Source: Leucobacter muris (GTDB taxonomy: Bacteria; Actinomycetota; Actinomycetes; Actinomycetales; Microbacteriaceae). From it: a stretch of 64,000 bases of DNA. Position numbers and translations under genes: made by a program. The stretch covers positions 620,001 to 684,000 of the forward strand of contig NZ_CP035037.1 of the NCBI RefSeq assembly GCF_004028235.1, in the 5' to 3' direction. The notes under the pieces are model-generated. The model worked only from the letters and a program-made list of their open reading frames with translations. It had not been told where the DNA came from and made no database searches. Below, one piece after another: positions 13,914 to 22,621 of the stretch (the first letter of the stretch is position 1; each line of letters begins with the position of its first letter).

Positions 13914-14558
13914 ATGCACCAGTCGTCTCGCCCCGGCGGGTACCTGCTCGCCGCAGCGAGGGTCGCCTGGGGCGCCGCGACGCTGGCCGCGATCGTCGCC
14001 ACCTTCGTCGACACCGCGAGCGAGGGCCCGGTCAACCCGTTCAACTTCTTCGGCTACTTCACGATTCAGTCGAACTCGCTGCTCGTCGCGGTGGCGATCG
14101 GCGCGGGGCTGCTCGGCCTGCTGCGGCCCGGCCCGCAGCCGCGCTGGCTGGTGGTATCGCGCAGTCTCGCGACCATGTGCATGGTGATCGTCGGCCTCGT
14201 CTACGCGGTGCTGCTCGCCCCGCTCGGGGCTGCGGGCGGAGTGCCGGTCGCCTGGGCGAACTGGGTCATGCACGTGGCGGGGCCGGTGCTCGTGGCACTC
14301 GACTGGGTGATCGCCCGGGATCGCGGGCCGCTGCCCTGGAGGATCGCATGGTGGCAGCTCGCCTACCCGGTCGTCTGGACCGCTGTCGTGCTGTTGCGGG
14401 GCGCCACCGACGGGTGGGTGCCCTATCCGTTCCTGAACCCGCAGCAGGGTTACGCGACGGTGCTGCTCTACGTCGTGGTCATCGCGGCCGTGTTCGCCGT
14501 CGTCTCGTTCACCGTCGTCTGGTGGTCGCGGCGCTGGAACCGGGGCCTCCGCGGCTGA
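13914..14558 (+). CDS. Pr6Pr family membrane protein
   Basis: 214 residues and about six transmembrane helices. The signature FNFFGYFTIQSNSLL, then a WANWVMHVAGPVLVALDW segment and YPFLNP near the C-terminus, identify the Pr6Pr/FAR-17a-like membrane family. TACGCT at 13900-13905 lies eight bases before the ATG, indicating a leaderless message. The biochemical role is unknown in bacteria; human relatives hydrolyse fatty-acid esters of hydroxy fatty acids. Confidence 0.85.
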   Translation: MHQSSRPGGYLLAAARVAWGAATLAAIVATFVDTASEGPVNPFNFFGYFTIQSNSLLVAVAIGAGLLGLLRPGPQPRWLVVSRSLATMCMVIVGLVYAVLLAPLGAAGGVPVAWANWVMHVAGPVLVALDWVIARDRGPLPWRIAWWQLAYPVVWTAVVLLRGATDGWVPYPFLNPQQGYATVLLYVVVIAAVFAVVSFTVVWWSRRWNRGLRG

Positions 14559-14617
14559 GAAGCGCGCGGGCGGGCGGAGGCTCCTGCGATCCTCGAGCCA
14601 GAACGCCCCACCGCCGC

Positions 14618-15091
14618 TCAGTGGTGGCTGTGCGTCGAGGTGCCGTGCGGAACGGCCGACGCCCCGGGCTCGGTCTCGGCGAGCGCGGGCGTGGTGATCG
14701 CCGCCACGATCATCGCCTGAGCCGTCAGTGTCAGTAGGAACGCCCTCGGACGGGGATTGGGGCGCTGCTCCCGGCGTTCCCCGCGCAGGCTCACCGCTGC
14801 GAACACGGCCGTGATCCAGTGCAGGCCGACGAGCGCGAGGCACGGGGCCAGCCCGATGGTTCGGGTGAAGAGCATGAGGATCGCGGCGAGACCGAGCACG
14901 GCGCACACGCCGATCGCGGTTCCCGGGGCGAGGATCCTGCCGGCGCGCATGACGAGCACCCCCCACACTACCTCGAGCGCGGCCGCCGTAAGCAGGGGCG
15001 CGGCCACCCACGGATCCGCTCCCGCGGCCACGGCAGTCAGGACGAGTCCGGACCCGATGGCCGCGAGAGCGGACCAGAGTTGGCCGATCAT
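14618..15091 (-). CDS. Integral membrane protein of unknown function
   Basis: 157 residues starting MIGQLWSALAAIGSGLVLTA with four hydrophobic helices and a short His-containing tail (STHSHH). Its ATG overlaps the stop of the DUF4383 gene upstream (ATGA), so the two form an operon. The tail could bind metal, but one histidine cluster is weak evidence. Confidence 0.75.
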   Translation of the reverse strand: MIGQLWSALAAIGSGLVLTAVAAGADPWVAAPLLTAAALEVVWGVLVMRAGRILAPGTAIGVCAVLGLAAILMLFTRTIGLAPCLALVGLHWITAVFAAVSLRGERREQRPNPRPRAFLLTLTAQAMIVAAITTPALAETEPGASAVPHGTSTHSHH

Positions 15092-15504
15092 CACACGGCG
15101 GGGGAGGCCGTGAGGCGCGCCTTGTCCGCTCCGATGCTGACCCCCAGCAGGATGAGCGCGCTGCCCAGGTGGAGGATGTGGTCGGCGGTGTTCAGCGCGA
15201 GGATGTTCGCGCCGGTGTCGGCGATGAAGAAGCCCACGATGCCGAGCAGCATGTAGGCCGCGCCCACGACGCCGTTGACCGCCTTGGCGGCTCGCACTCC
15301 TGCGAGGCCGCCGATCAGCAGCGCCGCGCCGATGAGCAGGTGGGCGACGTTGTGGAGGGGGTTCACCTCGAAGAGTCCGAGCAGCAGACCGCCCTCGGTC
15401 GCGATGAAATCGACGCCGCTCGTGACGGTGAATCCGAGAATGCCGACCAACAGGTAGACCGCTCCGAAGATGACGCCGACGAGTCGGTTGGGTGAGTTTT
15501 TCAC
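15091..15504 (-). CDS. DUF4383 family membrane protein
   Basis: 137 residues and four transmembrane helices. The motif NPLHNVAHLLIGAALL and the later NTADHILHLGSALILL, each with the H-x-x-x-H spacing, define DUF4383. AAAGGAG lies seven bases before GTG 15502-15504, which I prefer to the longer frame. It is followed with overlap by another membrane protein. Unknown function. Confidence 0.85.
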   Translation of the reverse strand: MKNSPNRLVGVIFGAVYLLVGILGFTVTSGVDFIATEGGLLLGLFEVNPLHNVAHLLIGAALLIGGLAGVRAAKAVNGVVGAAYMLLGIVGFFIADTGANILALNTADHILHLGSALILLGVSIGADKARLTASPAV

Positions 15505-15698
15505 GATACTGCTCCTTTGGGATCGCTGAAGAACCGGCGGAATCCGCCGTGCGCACATGCGGTGCTGTTCCCACCTCAGTCTCCAGTGCGAGGGCGCGCC
15601 GGGAAAGGCGGTTGTGCGCCGACTACTCGTGTGTTACTCCCCGCAGCAGGCTGTCGGCCCGGGCAGTTTTGCAGGATCGAGAAGCCGAGCTCGCGCCC

Positions 15699-15974
15699 CT
15701 ATTCTGCGCGTGGCTCGACGGTCGCACCCGCCCTGAAGAGCTCGGTCTGTCTGCGCAGCCGGGTCTCCGGCGAGGGCTCGTACGGGTGCCAGGTCTCGGA
15801 AAGCACCTCGTCCCATCTCTCCTGGCGCTCGCGCGCGAGCCTGTCCGCTTGCGGCTCCGGAAACGGGTGGTTCAGGTGTTCGTTCTCCATGCGTCTCCGG
15901 AGCCGCTCCTGCAGAGCCTCCAGATCGCTGCGGCCGGTGTCGTCGTGCAGGCTCATGATCGGGCCCCGTTCCAT
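15699..15974 (-). CDS. Small soluble protein of unknown function
   Basis: 91 residues if read from ATG 15972-15974, or 85 from MSLHDDTGRSDLEALQERLR. It is rich in Arg, Glu and Asp and is predicted to be helical (EALQERLRRRMENEHLNHPF ... ARERQERWDEVLSE). Neither start has a convincing ribosome binding site. No family recognised. Confidence 0.55.
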   Translation of the reverse strand: MERGPIMSLHDDTGRSDLEALQERLRRRMENEHLNHPFPEPQADRLARERQERWDEVLSETWHPYEPSPETRLRRQTELFRAGATVEPRAE

Positions 15975-16128
15975 GCATAGTGTTGTGACTCGTAAGCATG
16001 CTCCCTCAACATGTGGACCCCCACAGTTTCAGATCCAGCCTGAGATGCCGCGGCGCGGTGCTCTGCCGCTCGACGGGGGTCTCGGTCGAAGCTGTGAGTC
16101 CCACATGTTTCGGGCGTATCGTGCAGTC

Positions 16129-16677
16129 ATGGAGACACACACACGAGCGAGCGGCACCGCTGTCGGGCCGCTGGGGCTGGGTTCGGTGCTGGTCGACTCC
16201 CTGCCGACCACGTTGATGACCGCTGGGGCGCCGCGGCGATACACGGTAGAAGCGGTGTTCACTCGACGTCCCGAAGCAGACGAGGTCGCCGGTATTCTCG
16301 GGGCCAGTACGCGCGATGCGCTGACGAGGGCCGGATACGCTGGGGTCGAGCTGACCGTCTCGGACCGGCGCCTGGAGATCGGCGGCACGAACCTCGAAGA
16401 GTTGCGGGACGGGCTCGCACGGGTGCTCGCCGACAGGCTCGCGGAGGTCACCGCCGAGGTGCGAAGGCGCCAGGAGGCTGCGGCCGCGGAGTTCCGGAAG
16501 ACCGCCGAGAGCGAGCACGACCGTGCAGCTGCAGCGGCGGCTCTTGCGCAAGAAGTAAGTTTCAGACCGAGCCCGGATCGCGCGGCGTCCGCTCCGTCGT
16601 CGAACGGTTCTCTCGGCGAGCGCGACGAGAGCGCTCGCCTCAACGTCTGGGCCGACGAAGGGGGTCACGGGCGTTGA
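16129..16677 (+). CDS. Protein of unknown function with C-terminal coiled coil
   Basis: 182 residues from METHTRASGTAVGPLGLGSV. The first 100 residues look like an alpha/beta domain; residues about 105-140 (RLAEVTAEVRRRQEAAAAEF and on) form a charged helix. TATCGT at 16117-16122 is six bases before the ATG, so a leaderless start is favoured over longer frames. It lies 36 bases before the first desaturase gene and could be co-transcribed with it. Confidence 0.6.
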   Translation: METHTRASGTAVGPLGLGSVLVDSLPTTLMTAGAPRRYTVEAVFTRRPEADEVAGILGASTRDALTRAGYAGVELTVSDRRLEIGGTNLEELRDGLARVLADRLAEVTAEVRRRQEAAAAEFRKTAESEHDRAAAAAALAQEVSFRPSPDRAASAPSSNGSLGERDESARLNVWADEGGHGR

Positions 16678-16713
16678 CGGCGTCGGTGATATCAGGAAGA
16701 GACGAGATGCATC

Positions 16714-17814
16714 ATGAACGAGTACCGTCCTACGGTGCCGTCCGCGGAGGGTCGGCCGAAGGGTAGACGGAGCCCCAACGAGTTCTCCGAACTCGCGAGG
16801 TCGATCCGCGACAGCGGCCTGATGCGTCGCCGCTACGGGTACTACTGGGCGAAGCTCGTCGGCTTTCCGCTGCTGCTCGCCGGGGCGCTCGGAGCATTCG
16901 TGCTGATCGGGGACACCTGGTGGCAGTTGCTCACCGCCGCGTTCCTCGCGCTGCTGTTCACTCAGATCGCGTTTCTCGGCCACGACGCTGCGCACCGGCA
17001 GATCTTCGTCTCGGGCAAGTGGAACGACTGGGTCAGCCTCATCCTGGGTGATCTGATGGTGGGCATGAGCTACGGCTGGTGGCAGTTCAAGCACACGCGG
17101 CACCACGATAACCCGAACAAGCTGGGATCGGATCCGGATATCGAACTGCCGGTGATCGTCGTGGCTCCCGGGCGCCGCGCTGCCAGTGGCCGTCTGCGTT
17201 CCTGGATCCGCGCGCATCAAGGCGTGTTCTTCTTTCCTATCCTGTTGCTGGAAGGGATCTCACTGCATGCGTCCGGGATCCGCCGGGTGGTGGCCCGGGG
17301 GCGGCTCGAGCGCCGATGGGCGGAGATCGGGCTGCTGATCATCCGCCTGATCGGGTTCCCGACTCTCGTGTTCCTCGTGCTGTCGCCCGGTATCGCATTC
17401 GCGTTCCTCGGGATTCAACTCGGGATATTCGGGTTCTACATGGGCATGTCGTTCGCGCCGAATCACAAGGGGATGCCGATCGTGCCTCGTGACGCCAGTC
17501 TCGATTTTCTCCGGCGCCAGGTGCTGATGAGCCGCAACATCCGCGGGTCGCGTCTGCTCGACACCGCGATGGGCGGGCTGAACTACCAGATCGAGCACCA
17601 CCTGTTCCCGTCGATGCCAAGGCCGCATCTTCGAAAGGCCGCTCCTATCATCGAGGCCTACTGCAGATCGCACGACGTGGCGTATGCGCAGGTCGGGCTG
17701 TTCGCCTCGTACGCGATCGTCGTTCACTACATCAATCGCGTCGGACTCGGCGAGCGAGACGTGTTCAGCTGCCCGCTGATGGAGCAGCGCAGTCACCTCG
17801 CGCCGTCTGCATGA
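16714..17814 (+). CDS. Membrane fatty-acid desaturase, paralog 1
   Basis: 366 residues. Two transmembrane pairs flank three histidine boxes that bind the di-iron centre: HDAAHRQ (90-96), HTRHHDNP (127-134) and QIEHHLFP (near 300). The enzyme introduces double bonds into acyl chains, using an electron donor not encoded nearby. It is about half identical by eye to the desaturase at 19988, suggesting duplication. Acyl-CoA versus lipid-linked substrate cannot be told; the actinobacterial DesA3-like group is the nearest fit. Confidence 0.93.
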   Translation: MNEYRPTVPSAEGRPKGRRSPNEFSELARSIRDSGLMRRRYGYYWAKLVGFPLLLAGALGAFVLIGDTWWQLLTAAFLALLFTQIAFLGHDAAHRQIFVSGKWNDWVSLILGDLMVGMSYGWWQFKHTRHHDNPNKLGSDPDIELPVIVVAPGRRAASGRLRSWIRAHQGVFFFPILLLEGISLHASGIRRVVARGRLERRWAEIGLLIIRLIGFPTLVFLVLSPGIAFAFLGIQLGIFGFYMGMSFAPNHKGMPIVPRDASLDFLRRQVLMSRNIRGSRLLDTAMGGLNYQIEHHLFPSMPRPHLRKAAPIIEAYCRSHDVAYAQVGLFASYAIVVHYINRVGLGERDVFSCPLMEQRSHLAPSA

Positions 17815-17919
17815 GCACCTCAGCCCGCGTCGCGCTTCGCGCTGCGAGAGGAGTTCTCGCGGATCGAGGGCCGCGGTCGTGCGCAGCGCTCACCCACGAT
17901 GTCGCATAGTCTCGAAAGC

Positions 17920-18888
17920 ATGCGGGCCAAGCATGCGGCCGTGGTGTACCACCCGGTCAAGACACCGCTCGAGCGGATACGCCGCGCTGCCGCCGAGATG
18001 GAGCAGCGCCACGGGTGGGACGCCACACGGTGGTATGCGACCGGGAGCGATGACGCAGGGAGAAGCGCCGCTGAACAGGCGGTCTCGGGTGGGCCGGCAG
18101 CGGTGATCGTCGCGGGCGGAGACGGCACCGTGCGTGCGGTGGCGGAGGTGGTGCACGAGCGCGGGATCCCGGTCGCCCTGGTCCCGCTCGGCACAGGGAA
18201 CCTGCTCGCCCGCAATCTCGGTGTGCCGCTGAACGATCTCGAAGCCTCCGTCGCCGCCGCGTTCTCGGGGGCGAACCGAGCAGTCGACGTCGGTGTCGCC
18301 GAGTTGGAAGACGAGGCGGGGGTTCGAAGCAGCCACGTCTTCCTCGTCATGGCGGGGATCGGCCTGGATGCCGAGATGGCCGAGCGCACGAGCGCCTCCG
18401 CCAAGAGACGTCTCGGCTGGCTCGCCTACGTTTCGCCGATCGCTCGGTCGATCATCGCGAATCGCCTCTTCCACCTGGAGTACCGGGTGGACGACGGCCG
18501 CGTCAGATCGACGCGCGCCCACACGATCATTGTCGGCAACTGCGGGACGCTCACCGGGAACATGCTGCTGATACCGGCGGCGGTGGTCGATGACGGGCTG
18601 CTCGACGTCGTGATGATGCGCCCGAAGGGCAGGCTCGGGTGGGCCCGGATCGGGACCCGCTTGACCGTGCAGGGGATCGCGCGCCGGTCTCGGCTGAGTC
18701 GGAAGATGCTCCGATCCGCCCCCGCCCTCCAGGCGCTCGCCTACGCACAGGGAAAGCGCTTCGAGGCGCGCTTCGACAGCCCCCATGGAATCGAGCTCGA
18801 CGGAGACGGTTTCGGTTCCGTGGTTCGGGTGCGGATCAGCGTGCGCGGCGGGGCGCTCCAGGTGCGGGATCCGGCACCCGCGGGCTGA
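17920..18888 (+). CDS. Diacylglycerol kinase-like lipid kinase
   Basis: 322 residues from MRAKHAAVVYHPVKTPLERI. The nucleotide-binding motif AGGDGTVRAVAE and the PLGTGNLLARNLGVP segment are diagnostic of the DAGK catalytic domain, and the C-terminal domain has the usual YxxG-type strands (ELDGDGFG). TAGTCT at 17907-17912 ends seven bases before ATG 17920; an upstream ATG at 17899 would overlap this promoter. It phosphorylates a lipid such as diacylglycerol. Its position between two desaturase genes points to lipid metabolism. Confidence 0.9.
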   Translation: MRAKHAAVVYHPVKTPLERIRRAAAEMEQRHGWDATRWYATGSDDAGRSAAEQAVSGGPAAVIVAGGDGTVRAVAEVVHERGIPVALVPLGTGNLLARNLGVPLNDLEASVAAAFSGANRAVDVGVAELEDEAGVRSSHVFLVMAGIGLDAEMAERTSASAKRRLGWLAYVSPIARSIIANRLFHLEYRVDDGRVRSTRAHTIIVGNCGTLTGNMLLIPAAVVDDGLLDVVMMRPKGRLGWARIGTRLTVQGIARRSRLSRKMLRSAPALQALAYAQGKRFEARFDSPHGIELDGDGFGSVVRVRISVRGGALQVRDPAPAG

Positions 18889-18975
18889 CCCGTGCGGTCA
18901 GACGCCGGCTTCCACCGGCCGACGGGGAAGTGTTCCGTCGGCCGCGGGAGTCGGAGGAGGCGTGGCTCGTCGCGC

Positions 18976-19140
18976 TCAGGCTTTCGGCCGCCTCGCGCGT
19001 TGCCGGATGATTCCGAAGATCACAGTGCCGACGAAGAGCACGATTCCGATGATGGCCAGCCACAGCAGGCCCTCGAAGACGAATCCGACGATCGACAGCA
19101 CGGCCCAGAGCACGAGCAGGATGAGAATTACTGTCCACAT
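18976..19140 (-). CDS. Small membrane protein
   Basis: 54 residues starting MWTVILILLVLWAVLSIVGF with two hydrophobic segments and a basic tail (RQRARRPKA). The longer frame upstream is not conserved-looking, so ATG 19138-19140 is used. Similar two-helix small proteins are widespread in Microbacteriaceae without a known role. Confidence 0.62.
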   Translation of the reverse strand: MWTVILILLVLWAVLSIVGFVFEGLLWLAIIGIVLFVGTVIFGIIRQRARRPKA

Positions 19141-19312
19141 ACTCGTCACGATACGCCGATCGTCGTCGCCGATGGGGAAACCGGCAATACTCACAGCAAC
19201 TCGCCTCGCGGCCCAGCGCCTCGCGCCCCGCCTCTGCGGGCCGATGCCGAGGACGAATCCTCGCGCCGGGCCGACGTCGAGCGCCTTGCCTGCCGCGGTA
19301 GGCTCCTGAGTC

Positions 19313-19855
19313 ATGGCGATTGGTGCGACGATCCACACCTTCGAGGTGCAGCTGGCCGATGTGGATCGCGGGGTCTACGAGGATCTCTCGCTGCGCGTGG
19401 CCAAGCACCCCTCCGAGACGGATCCGTTCATGATGACCCGGCTGCTCGCGTACTGCCTCGAGCACGAGGAAGGCATCGCCTTCGGGGCGGGCGGCGTCTC
19501 GTCGACGGAGGAGCCCGCCGTGCTGGTGCGGGATCTCACCGGCAGGATCACGACGTGGATCGAGGTCGGAGCGCCCGACGCGCAGCGCCTGCACTTCGGC
19601 AGCAAGCTCGCCGACCGCGCGGTCGTCTACACCCACCGAGACCCGTCGAGACTGCTGGCCTCGTGGCGCGGGAAGCCGATCCACAGCATCGGCGACATTC
19701 CGCTGCGCTCGTTCGATCCCGGCTTCATCGACGCGGCCGTCGCGCAGCTCGAGCGGCGCAACGCGATGACGGTGTCGGTGATCGAGGGGCAGCTGTATCT
19801 CGAACTGGGCGGGACGGCGCTGAACACCGGGATCCACGAGCATCGCCTCGAGTGA
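19313..19855 (+). CDS. YaeQ family protein
   Basis: 180 residues. The opening ATIHTFEVQLADVDRGVYEDLSLRVAKHPSETDPFMMTRLLAYCL is the YaeQ signature, followed by WIEVGAPDAQRLHFGSKLADRAVVY. The fold is related to PD-(D/E)XK nucleases, but the cellular role is unresolved. TAGGCT at 19299-19304 lies eight bases before the ATG (leaderless). Confidence 0.92.
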   Translation: MAIGATIHTFEVQLADVDRGVYEDLSLRVAKHPSETDPFMMTRLLAYCLEHEEGIAFGAGGVSSTEEPAVLVRDLTGRITTWIEVGAPDAQRLHFGSKLADRAVVYTHRDPSRLLASWRGKPIHSIGDIPLRSFDPGFIDAAVAQLERRNAMTVSVIEGQLYLELGGTALNTGIHEHRLE

Positions 19856-19987
19856 CGCCCTGAGGATCCCCTGAGCATTCCGACGCATGCAGGCCCTCGT
19901 ATGGTGCGACCGGTAGCGTGAGAGCAGCGATCGGCAACCGCCCTTGGCTTCACCGAATCGCTCTCCTGCGGTTCACGCAGAAACAAG

Positions 19988-21118
19988 GTGCCGCGCATGT
20001 TGAACGCTCCTACCCACCAGGCCGCCCGTCTCGACGGGCTGGGACCCCTCCGGCCCACGAGAGCCCGCCGTGAAGACTTCCCCCCCCCGATCGCCAAGGC
20101 GTACACCCGGGTGTCCGAGGTCGTGCGCGAGTCGGGCCTGCTGCGCCGAGCCCCATGGTTCTACGCGATGGTGGGAGTGGCGATCGCGATCGCCTTCGGG
20201 GGCGCGGTGACCGGCTTCATCCTGCTCGGGGACAGCTGGTTCCAGCTGCTCATCGCCGCCGCCCTCGGCATCATCTTCACCCAGATCGCGTTCCTCGCGC
20301 ACGAGGCCGCGCACCGGCAGATCCTCTCCCTCGGCCCGGCGAACGACCGCCTCGCGCGCCTGCTCGCCGGCTTGATCGGCATGAGCTACTCGTGGTGGGA
20401 CTCGAAGCACACCCGTCACCACTCCAACCCGAACCGCGTGGGCAAGGATCCCGACATCGAGGTCGACACGATCTCCTTCATCGAGGAGGATGCCGTCGAG
20501 GCACGGGGTCTGCGTCGCGCGATCACGAAGCGGCAGGGCTGGCTCTTCTTCCCGCTGCTCACCCTCGAGGGCCTGAACCTCCACTTCCACAGCTTCAAGC
20601 ACCTGTTCGGCCGCGGCCCGGTGAAGGGCCGCTGGACGGAGCTCGGGATCATCGCCGCCCGCTTCGCGGTCGTGCTCGTGCCCGTGTTCCTGCTGCTGCC
20701 GCTCGGCATGGCCTTCGCATTCGTGGGTGTGCAGCTGGCCGTGTTCGGGGTCTACATGGGCGCGTCGTTCGCTCCCAATCACAAGGGCATGCCGGTGATC
20801 GCGCACGACGCGAAGCTCGACTTCTTCACGAAGCAGGTGCGCACGTCGCGCAACATCCGCGGCGGCTGGTGGGCGACGTGGCTCATGGGCGGCCTCAACT
20901 ACCAGGTCGAGCATCACCTCTTTCCGAGCATGTCGCGACCGCACCTGTCGAAGGCGCGCGAGATCGTGCGCGAGCACTGCCGCACGCTCGACGTGCCCTA
21001 CACCGAGACCTCGCTGTGGCGCTCGTACGCGATCGTGGTCGACTACCTCAACCGGGTGGGCCTCGCGGCGCGCGACCCGTTCGACTGCCCGATCACCGCG
21101 GAGTACCGACGCGCGTAG
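19988..21118 (+). CDS. Membrane fatty-acid desaturase, paralog 2
   Basis: 376 residues from GTG 19988 (an in-frame ATG at 19997 is an alternative). The histidine boxes are HEAAHRQ, HTRHHSNP and QVEHHLFP, with two hydrophobic pairs between them. It shares the segments FAPNHKGMP, SRNIRGG/S and GGLNYQ(V/I)EHHLFPSM with paralog 1 at 16714. Same reaction class: di-iron, oxygen-dependent acyl desaturation. A run of eight C at 20082 gives proline residues and is not a frameshift. Confidence 0.93.
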   Translation: MPRMLNAPTHQAARLDGLGPLRPTRARREDFPPPIAKAYTRVSEVVRESGLLRRAPWFYAMVGVAIAIAFGGAVTGFILLGDSWFQLLIAAALGIIFTQIAFLAHEAAHRQILSLGPANDRLARLLAGLIGMSYSWWDSKHTRHHSNPNRVGKDPDIEVDTISFIEEDAVEARGLRRAITKRQGWLFFPLLTLEGLNLHFHSFKHLFGRGPVKGRWTELGIIAARFAVVLVPVFLLLPLGMAFAFVGVQLAVFGVYMGASFAPNHKGMPVIAHDAKLDFFTKQVRTSRNIRGGWWATWLMGGLNYQVEHHLFPSMSRPHLSKAREIVREHCRTLDVPYTETSLWRSYAIVVDYLNRVGLAARDPFDCPITAEYRRA

Positions 21119-21247
21119 CCGGGCGGCGGTACCGCCGCCCGTTCGTCTTGTAACCTCTGCTGCTCGCGGAGTCAACGGGGTGTTCTCCGTCGCGCGCGTC
21201 CGCGTAGCGTGGGCCCCCAGGCTAGAGGAATAGAGATGGAGGCAGAG

Positions 21248-21490
21248 ATGTCCGAGGCGGACAAGAACGAAGTCCACGAGGAGACCGCGACCGAGGCCAG
21301 CAACGGGAAGGGCACGGCGGCATCGCCGCCGAAGGGCGGCACGCAGGACCGCCCGATCCTCGACGGATCCACCGTCGATTACGGTCGGGAGGCGAAGGCC
21401 GACAACCCGCGCTACGGTATGGATGATCCGGGTCTGGTCCGGCATCCCGAGACCGGCGAGAAGACGCCGACGCCGGATGAGGAGAAGTAG
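21248..21490 (+). CDS. Acidic, probably disordered small protein
   Basis: 80 residues starting MSEADKNEVHEETATEASNG. GGAGG at 21238-21242 is five bases before ATG 21248, so shorter than the longest frame. The sequence is Glu/Asp/Lys/Gly/Pro rich with no hydrophobic core and ends PETGEKTPTPDEEK. Unknown function. A strong hairpin follows. Confidence 0.65.
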   Translation: MSEADKNEVHEETATEASNGKGTAASPPKGGTQDRPILDGSTVDYGREAKADNPRYGMDDPGLVRHPETGEKTPTPDEEK

Positions 21491-21518
21491 CGGCGATCTG
21501 AGGGTTTCTGGCCCTAGA

Positions 21519-21556
21519 GTTGAGGGGCGGATCGTATCGGCGATCCGCCCCTCAAC
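21519..21556 (+). terminator. Strong hairpin terminator
   Basis: GTTGAGGGGCGGATCG (21519-21534) pairs perfectly over 16 bases with CGATCCGCCCCTCAAC (21541-21556), loop of six. There is no T run, which is common in high-GC actinobacterial terminators. It separates the acidic protein gene from the DUF808 gene. Confidence 0.7.
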
Positions 21557-21630
21557 TGCAGAGAGGCCCGTGCGGGGTGCGCTGCCGCAGGCGCGCCGCG
21601 AACGTCCTCCGAGACCAGCAAGGAATCCCA

Positions 21631-22575
21631 GTGGCCGGTAGCTTCTTCGCCCTGCTCGACGACATCGCCGTGCTCGCGCGGGCGGCGGCCGCCTCGGTCG
21701 ACGACGTAGTGGCCGGCGCGGCGAAGGCCTCGGCGAAGTCGGCGGGCGTGGTGATCGACGACGCCGCGGTGTCGCCGCAGTACGTGCAGGGCATCAGTCC
21801 GAAGCGCGAGCTGCCCGTGGTGTGGAAGATCACGCGCGGATCGCTGCTCAACAAGGCCGGCATCATCGTCGGCATCATGCTGCTCAGCATCTGGGCGCCG
21901 TGGGTGTTCCCGTGGTTGCTGCTGGTGGGCGGCACCTATCTCGCGTACGAGGGCGCCGAGAAGGTGTGGCACTGGATCGGCAGGCTGCGCGGGCACGGCG
22001 ACGAGCACACCGTCGAGCAGATCATCGAGCGCACGCAGACCGACGAGAAGCAGATCGTCGCGAGCGCGGTGCGCACCGATCTGGTGCTCTCGATCGAGAT
22101 CATGCTGATCTCGCTGGCCAACATCGACGCCGATTCGTGGCTGATGCGGCTCGCGATCCTGGTCGTGGTGGGTGTGCTCATGACCGCCATCGTCTACGGC
22201 AGCGTGGCGCTGCTCGTGAAGATGGACGACGTGGGCTTCTAGATGCGCCGTCGTCGCCCCCGCTGGGTGAAGGTGCTCGGCACGTGGCTCGTGAAGGCGA
22301 TGCCGGTGGTGTTCCGGCTGCTGAGCGTGGTCGGCGTGGTGGCGATGCTGTGGGTCGGAGGGCACATCCTGATCGTGAACCTCGCCGAGGTGGGGGTGCC
22401 CTGGCCGTACGAGCTGCTGCACGCGATCACCCACTCGGTGCACGCGCCCGGCCTCGTGATCTGGCTGATCGACAGCGGGCTGTCGGCGGTGTTCGGTCTG
22501 ATCTGGGGTGCGGTCGTGGTGACGGTGCTCGCGGTGGTGGCGCGGCTGCGGTTCGCGAAGCCCGAGGTGCGGTAG
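21631..22575 (+). pseudogene. DUF808 (YedI-like) membrane protein gene with in-frame TAG
   Basis: GTG 21631 (AAGGA upstream) opens MAGSFFALLDDIAVLARAAA and continues through QGISPKRELPVVWKITRGSLLNK and VRTDLVLSIEIMLISL, all DUF808 hallmarks. After KMDDVGF a TAG stops translation at 22240-22242; the same frame then continues with ATG 22243 as MRRRRPRWVKVLGTWLVKAM ... LLSVVGVVAMLWVGGHILIV, the family's C-terminal part. A single CAG-to-TAG change would explain it. The two halves (203 and 110 residues) could be made separately, since ATG directly follows the stop. Function of the family is unknown. Confidence 0.75.
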
Positions 22576-22621
22576 CGGCGGATCGCGGGAGTCGGCCCGT
22601 GCGCGGGGTCCGCGCCCTCGC

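Noticed and set aside
20080..20092. Possible frameshift at a C8 run in desaturase 2
   Set aside because: The frame continues into the conserved desaturase sequence without a break; the run encodes proline.
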